Positions 59,858 to 64,000 of a DNA stretch of 64,000 bases are shown piece by piece (within the stretch, counting starts at the first letter, position 1; each line of letters starts with the position of its first letter). This DNA comes from Micromonospora sp. WMMD980 (lineage in GTDB: Bacteria > Actinomycetota > Actinomycetes > Mycobacteriales > Micromonosporaceae). The notes below the pieces were generated by a model that saw only the letters and a list, made by a program, of their open reading frames with translations, was not told the origin of the DNA and searched no databases. The DNA is taken from positions 3,472,001-3,536,000 of the forward strand of contig NZ_JARUBE010000003.1 of NCBI RefSeq assembly GCF_029626035.1. Reading direction: 5' to 3'. Both the position numbers and the translations under genes were made by a program.

Positions 59858-61054
59858 GTGCCCCGTGAAGTCCGAGATGTCGTCTTCGTCGACGGCGTCC
59901 GTACCCCGTTCGGCAAGGCGGGTGGGATGTACGGCAACACCCGCGCCGACGACCTGGTGATCCGCTGCATCCGTGAGCTGATGCGCCGCAACCCGCAGCT
60001 GCCGCCGGAGAAGGTGGAGGAGGTGGCGATCGCCGCCACCACCCAGATCGGTGACCAGGGCCTGACCATCGGCCGCACCGCCGCCCTGCTGTCCGGTCTG
60101 CCCAAGACCGTGCCCGGCTTCGCGATCGACCGGATGTGCGCCGGCGCGATGACCGCCGTCACCACGGTGGCCTCGGGCATCGCCATGGGCGCCTACGACG
60201 TGGCCATCGCCGGCGGCGTCGAGCACATGGGCCGCCACCCGATGGGCGAGGGCGTCGACCCCAACCCGCGGATCGTCGCGGAGAAGCTCGTCGACCCGTC
60301 CGCCCTGGTGATGGGCGCCACCGCGGAGAACCTGCACGATCGCGTCCCGCACGTCACCAAGGAGCGCACCGACGCGTTCGCGCTCGCCTCCCAGCAGAAG
60401 ACCGCCAAGGCGTACGCCGACGGCAAGCTCCAGGGCGACCTGGTGCCGGTGGCGGTGCGTGACGAGGAAGGCGGCTGGGGCCTGGCGACCGTGGACGAGG
60501 CGCCGCGGGACACCTCGATGGAGAAGCTGGCCGGGCTGAAGACCCCGTTCCGCCCGCACGGCAAGGTCACCGCGGGCAACGCGGCCGGCCTGAACGACGG
60601 CGCCACCGCCGCGCTGCTGGTCGCCGAGGACACCGCCCGCGAGCTGGGCCTGCCGGTCGGCATGCGGCTGGTGTCGTTCGGGTTCGTCGGCGTCGAGCCC
60701 GAGGTGATGGGCGTCGGCCCGATCCCGTCGACCGAGAAGGCGCTGCGCATCGCCGGCCTGAGCATCGACGACATCGGCCTGTTCGAGCTGAACGAGGCGT
60801 TCGCCGTGCAGGTGCTCGCGTTCCTCGACCACTTCGGCATCGCCGACGACGACCCCCGGGTCAACGCCTGGGGTGGCGCGATCGCCATCGGGCACCCGCT
60901 CGCGTCCTCCGGCGTCCGGCTGATGACCCAGCTCGCCCGGCAGTTCGCCGAGCACCCCGAGGTCCGCTACGGCCTCACCGCCATGTGCATCGGCATCGGC
61001 ATGGGCGGCACGGTCATCTGGGAGAACCCGAACTGGGAGGGTGGAGACAAGTGA
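59858..61054 (+). CDS. fadA: Acetyl-CoA acyltransferase (beta-ketothiolase)
   Basis: This 398-residue thiolase has the acylated cysteine in RMCAGAM (C94), the GGVEHMGRHPM loop, NEAFA, the catalytic histidine in GHPLASSG and the second cysteine in MCIGIGMGG. It carries out the last step of beta-oxidation, releasing acetyl-CoA. The GTG at 59858 follows a GGGAGG site. It overlaps fadB by GTGA, so the two subunits of the trifunctional-type complex are made together. Confidence 0.95.
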   Translation: MPREVRDVVFVDGVRTPFGKAGGMYGNTRADDLVIRCIRELMRRNPQLPPEKVEEVAIAATTQIGDQGLTIGRTAALLSGLPKTVPGFAIDRMCAGAMTAVTTVASGIAMGAYDVAIAGGVEHMGRHPMGEGVDPNPRIVAEKLVDPSALVMGATAENLHDRVPHVTKERTDAFALASQQKTAKAYADGKLQGDLVPVAVRDEEGGWGLATVDEAPRDTSMEKLAGLKTPFRPHGKVTAGNAAGLNDGATAALLVAEDTARELGLPVGMRLVSFGFVGVEPEVMGVGPIPSTEKALRIAGLSIDDIGLFELNEAFAVQVLAFLDHFGIADDDPRVNAWGGAIAIGHPLASSGVRLMTQLARQFAEHPEVRYGLTAMCIGIGMGGTVIWENPNWEGGDK

Positions 61055-63117
61055 GCGCGCTCGCCGCACCGAACGAGGTCGTCACCAGGGCGCTGCTGCG
61101 TCAGGTGAGCGTACCGGGGCTGGACCGGCCCGCCGCGCTGATCACCCTGGACAACGGCTTCGACCACACCAAGCCGAACAGCTTCGGACCGGGCGGGCTG
61201 ACCAGCCTGGACGAGGCGATCACCGCGGCCCTCGCGGCGAACCCGGCGTTCGTCGCGGTCACCGGTAAGCCGTACATCTTCTGTGTGGGCGCGGACATCA
61301 CCAGCCTGCCGCAGCTCGAGAACCGCGAGCAGGCCCTGGCGATCGGCCGGCTCGGCCACCGGGTCTTCGCCCGGCTCAAGGACAGCGACGTGCCGACGTT
61401 CGCGTTCGTCAACGGTGCGGCCATGGGCGGCGGCCTGGAGCTGGCCCTGCACTGCCACTACCGGACGCTGTCGGCGGGCGCGGCGGCCCTGGCGCTGCCC
61501 GAGGTCTCGCTCGGCCTGGTGCCCGGCTGGGGCGGCACCCAACTGCTGCCGAACCTCATCGGCATCCCGGCCGCCACCCAGGTGATCCTGCAGAACCCGC
61601 TGATGCAGAACCGGATGCTCAAGCCGAAGCAGGCGGCCGAGATGGGCGTCGCGGACGTGCTGCTGGAGCCGGCCGACTTCCTGGAGCGGTCGCTGGAGTG
61701 GGCCGCCGGCGTCGTGCGGGGCGAGGTCACGGTGACCCGTCCCGAGGTCGACAAGGACATGTGGGCGGGCGTGCTCTACTTCGCCCGCCAGACGCTGGAC
61801 CAGCGGCTGCACGGCGCGGTCCCGGCCGCGTACAAGGCGTTGGACCTGCTGGAGACCGCCAAGGACGCGGACTTCGCCACCGGCACCGCCGCCGAGGACG
61901 AGGCGCTCGCCGACCTGGTCTTCTCCGAGGAGCTGCGCAGCGGCCTGTACGCGTTCGACCTGGTGCAGCGGCGGGCCAAGCGACCGGCCGGCGCGCCGGA
62001 CAAGGGCCTGGCCCGGCCGGTGACCAAGGTGGGCATCGTCGGCGCCGGCCTGATGGCCAGCCAGCTCGCGCTGCTGTTCGCCCGGCGGTTGCAGGTGCCG
62101 GTCGTCATGACCGATCTCGACCAGTCCCGGGTGGACAAGGGCGTGGGCTACGTGCACACCCAGATCGAGAAGGCCGTCAGCAAGGGCCGAATGGACAAGG
62201 GCACCGCGGCCAAGCTGTACGGCCTGGTCTCCGGCTCCGTCGACAAGTCCGTCTTCGCGGATGCCGACTTCGTCATCGAGGCCGTCTTCGAGGACCTGGG
62301 CGTCAAGAAGCAGGTCTGGGCCGAGCTGGAGAAGATCGTCAAGCCGGAGGCGGTGCTCGCCACCAACACCAGCTCGCTGTCGATCACCGAGATGGCGGCC
62401 GACCTTGAGCACCCGGAGCGGGTCGTCGGCTTCCACTTCTTCAACCCGGTCGCGGTGCTGCCGCTGCTGGAGATCGTCCGCGGCGAGCGGACCGACGACG
62501 CCACCCTGGCGACCGCGTTCGCGGTGAGCAAGCAGCTCAAGAAGTCGTCGGTGCTGGTGAAGGACGCCCCGGCGTTCGTGGTCAACCGCCTGCTGACCCG
62601 CTTCCTGGGCACCGTCTTCGCCGCCGTCGACGCCGGCACCCCGCTGGACGTGGCGAACAGCGCGCTCGACCCGCTGGGCCTGCCGATGCGCCCGCTCGCG
62701 CTGCTCCAGCTCGTCGGGCCGGCCGTGGCCTACCACGTGGGCGGCACGCTGCACGCGGCGTACCCGGACCGGTTCGGCGTCAGCGAGAACCTGAAGCGGA
62801 TCGCCGACTCGGGCCAGCCGATCGTGGTCGACGACCAGATCAACGACGAGGTGGCGAAGCTGCTGGTGGTCGGCGACCAGCCGCTCACCGCCGAGCAGGT
62901 GCGGCAGAACGCGCTGGACGCGCTGGCGCAGGAGATCCGGCTCATGCTGGACGAGGGCGTCGTCGCCGAGGCGCAGGACATCGACCTGTGCATGATCCTC
63001 GGCGCCGGCTGGCCGTTCCACCTGGGCGGCGTCACGCCGTACCTGGATCGGACCGGCACCTCCGAGCGGGTGACCGGCCGACGGTTCCTGCCGCGCGGCG
63101 TGGCCAGCCTGCGCTGA
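61051..63117 (+). CDS. fadB: Fatty acid oxidation complex alpha subunit
   Basis: This 688-residue protein fuses an enoyl-CoA hydratase domain (about 1-290; catalytic Glu130 in NGAAMGGGLE and Glu151 in ALPEVSLGLVPGWGG) to a 3-hydroxyacyl-CoA dehydrogenase (NAD-binding VGIVGAGLMASQLA at about 327-340, catalytic His in GFHFFNPV, then the C-terminal helical domains). It performs hydration and NAD-dependent oxidation in beta-oxidation. The length fits actinobacterial FadB. It overlaps the thiolase gene and ends in a strong hairpin. Confidence 0.95.
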   Translation: MSALAAPNEVVTRALLRQVSVPGLDRPAALITLDNGFDHTKPNSFGPGGLTSLDEAITAALAANPAFVAVTGKPYIFCVGADITSLPQLENREQALAIGRLGHRVFARLKDSDVPTFAFVNGAAMGGGLELALHCHYRTLSAGAAALALPEVSLGLVPGWGGTQLLPNLIGIPAATQVILQNPLMQNRMLKPKQAAEMGVADVLLEPADFLERSLEWAAGVVRGEVTVTRPEVDKDMWAGVLYFARQTLDQRLHGAVPAAYKALDLLETAKDADFATGTAAEDEALADLVFSEELRSGLYAFDLVQRRAKRPAGAPDKGLARPVTKVGIVGAGLMASQLALLFARRLQVPVVMTDLDQSRVDKGVGYVHTQIEKAVSKGRMDKGTAAKLYGLVSGSVDKSVFADADFVIEAVFEDLGVKKQVWAELEKIVKPEAVLATNTSSLSITEMAADLEHPERVVGFHFFNPVAVLPLLEIVRGERTDDATLATAFAVSKQLKKSSVLVKDAPAFVVNRLLTRFLGTVFAAVDAGTPLDVANSALDPLGLPMRPLALLQLVGPAVAYHVGGTLHAAYPDRFGVSENLKRIADSGQPIVVDDQINDEVAKLLVVGDQPLTAEQVRQNALDALAQEIRLMLDEGVVAEAQDIDLCMILGAGWPFHLGGVTPYLDRTGTSERVTGRRFLPRGVASLR

Positions 63118-63133
63118 CCGACCCGCCATCGAG

Positions 63134-63176
63134 CGCGGTGGCTGCGCTGTCCGTTCCGGACGGCGCGGCCGCCGCG
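63134..63176 (+). terminator. Hairpin terminator after fadB
   Basis: A 20-bp stem with three or four G-U wobbles (CGCGGTGGCTGCGCTGTCCG against CGGACGGCGCGGCCGCCGCG) and a 3-nt TTC loop lies 16 bases after the stop codon. Confidence 0.7.
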
Positions 63177-63300
63177 TTCGGCGTTCCGGGCCCGGTCACG
63201 GAAGGGTCCCGGTTTCGCCACTCCGACACCGGGCGGTCAGCGCGGCGTCGGTGGCCCTGGCTACGATCACGCGTCCAGCATTCTCACAGGAGCCGCCTTC

Positions 63301-64000
63301 ATGTCCCAGCCGCCGTCCAACCCCTACCCCGGCACCAACCCCCCTCCCCCGCAGCAGCAGCCCGGTGGCTACCCGCCGCCGCACCAGCAGCCGTACGACG
63401 GCGGTTACCCGCCGGCGCCGCAGCAGCAGCCGCAGTACGGCAGCGACTACCCGCAGCAGCCGCCGTACGGCGGCGAGCAGTTGGGCGCGCCGGTCCCGCC
63501 GAAGAAGAAGTTCGGGGTCGGCAAGGTCCTGCTGATCGTCCTGGCCGTCGTCCTGGTGCTGTGCGTGGGTGGCGGCATCGCCTTCTGGGCCGCCGCCGGC
63601 GACGAGGTCAAGGACGCCGTCAACGCCAGCAAGACCCGGGTGGTCGAGCCGGCGACGCTGGGCGGCCGGCCGAAGGTGACCGAGCCGACGCTGCAGAACG
63701 CGGCCGTGCAGATGAAGTCAGAGCTCGGCAAGGACGTGCCGAACGCGACAAGCACGGCGGGCGCCTTCTACGGCGACCCGGCGAAGAAGGACCTGGTCAT
63801 GATCGTCGGTGTCTCCGGCATCATCGCCGACCCGAAGAAGGAGATGGCGGACGCCATCACGGCGGTCACCCCGGACCTCGGCACCAAGGACTTCAAGGCG
63901 GTCGACGCCGGTCCGCTCGGCGGCGACGCCAAGTGCAGCGACGGCAAGGCGCAGGACGTCCCGGTGGGCGTCTGCGTCTGGGCCGACAAGGGCAGCCTCG
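63301..64000 (+). CDS. Pro/Gln-rich single-span membrane protein (cut by window end)
   Basis: The first 233 codons are present. The N-terminus (1-70) is rich in Pro, Gln, Gly and Tyr (for example YPPPHQQPYDGGYPPAPQQQ), then a Lys-rich stop and one membrane helix (about 77-98, VLLIVLAVVLVLCVGGGIAFW), then an extracellular domain with VTEPTLQNAAVQMKSELGKD, DLVMIVGVSGIIADPKKEM and a probable disulfide pair (AKCSDGKAQDVPVGVCVW). The ATG at 63301 has an AGGAG site. The layout matches the other Pro-rich envelope proteins at 55985 and 56813. Function unknown; the C-terminus lies beyond the window. Confidence 0.8.
   Translation, partial: MSQPPSNPYPGTNPPPPQQQPGGYPPPHQQPYDGGYPPAPQQQPQYGSDYPQQPPYGGEQLGAPVPPKKKFGVGKVLLIVLAVVLVLCVGGGIAFWAAAGDEVKDAVNASKTRVVEPATLGGRPKVTEPTLQNAAVQMKSELGKDVPNATSTAGAFYGDPAKKDLVMIVGVSGIIADPKKEMADAITAVTPDLGTKDFKAVDAGPLGGDAKCSDGKAQDVPVGVCVWADKGSL

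Overview
The window is GC-rich chromosomal DNA from an actinomycete, most likely a member of the Micromonosporaceae (Micromonospora-like). This is an inference from GC-rich third codon positions, GTG starts and ATGA/GTGA gene overlaps, a DUF5753/DUF397 pair, an ACT-GNAT fusion, a MsiK-less ceb-type sugar locus, and many genes whose start codon lies exactly 6 nt behind a -10 hexamer (leaderless transcripts). No rRNA, tRNA, CRISPR array, intact insertion sequence or biosynthetic cluster was seen.

Layout. 1-7.5 kb is accessory. It holds an XRE/DUF5753 regulator with its DUF397 partner, then decayed fragments (an ORF broken by an in-frame TAA, an orphan Rhs core-end motif, a frameshifted helicase N-terminus), a 63-residue membrane protein, and a secreted Rhs/YD-repeat protein with a Gly-rich hydrophobic C-terminal tip, followed by a less GC-rich intergenic region and a methyltransferase. 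7.7-12.1 kb has an ACT-GNAT acetyltransferase, an ACT protein, and a kinase-like plus acyl-CoA dehydrogenase pair resembling ACAD10/11 or LvaA/LvaC. 12.1-18.2 kb is a cellobiose-type locus (cebR-bglC-cebG-cebF-cebE) with two CebR-like operators bracketing the cebE promoter. 18.2-20.6 kb has a pRiA4b ORF-3-like gene, a 39-residue Cys-rich ORF coupled to a RibD-type reductase, a 31-bp tandem repeat and a long inverted repeat.

20.6-27.8 kb is a tightly coupled herA-sbcD-sbcC-nurA operon ending in a spermidine-synthase-like gene. The order matches the archaeal herA-mre11-rad50-nurA end-resection operon and is the most striking system in the window. 27.8-36.4 kb has an ECF sigma/anti-sigma pair, a secreted-repeat lipoprotein, an AlkA-type glycosylase, small enzymes, a LigC/LigD-type ATP-dependent ligase, a secreted TAP-family hydrolase and GNAT proteins. 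36.4-44.3 kb encodes an ABC exporter with two ATPases (one with an AbrB-like tail) and two very large FtsX-type permeases separated by 59-bp tandem repeats.

44.4-51.8 kb has a secreted peptidoglycan-binding-like protein, an AfsR-like NB-ARC/TPR regulator broken by a one-base frameshift in a C5 run, a LigD-type polymerase domain, msrB, a Cys-rich protein, a lipoprotein, an ElaA-like GNAT and an AA10 LPMO with CBM2. 51.8-55.3 kb is the heme operon hemE-hemY-hemQ, flanked by two mirror-image GGGGCCCC palindrome repeats. 55.3-64 kb has DUF3000, two Pro-rich membrane proteins (one a trypsin-like protease), RNase D, a fadA-fadB beta-oxidation operon with a candidate operator, and a membrane protein cut by the window end.

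Functionally the window joins DNA end processing and repair (HerA/SbcCD/NurA, AlkA, ligase, PolDom), cellulose/cellobiose use (Ceb, BglC, LPMO), fatty acid catabolism (fadAB, ACAD pair) and heme synthesis. The left 7.5 kb is the recombinationally active part.
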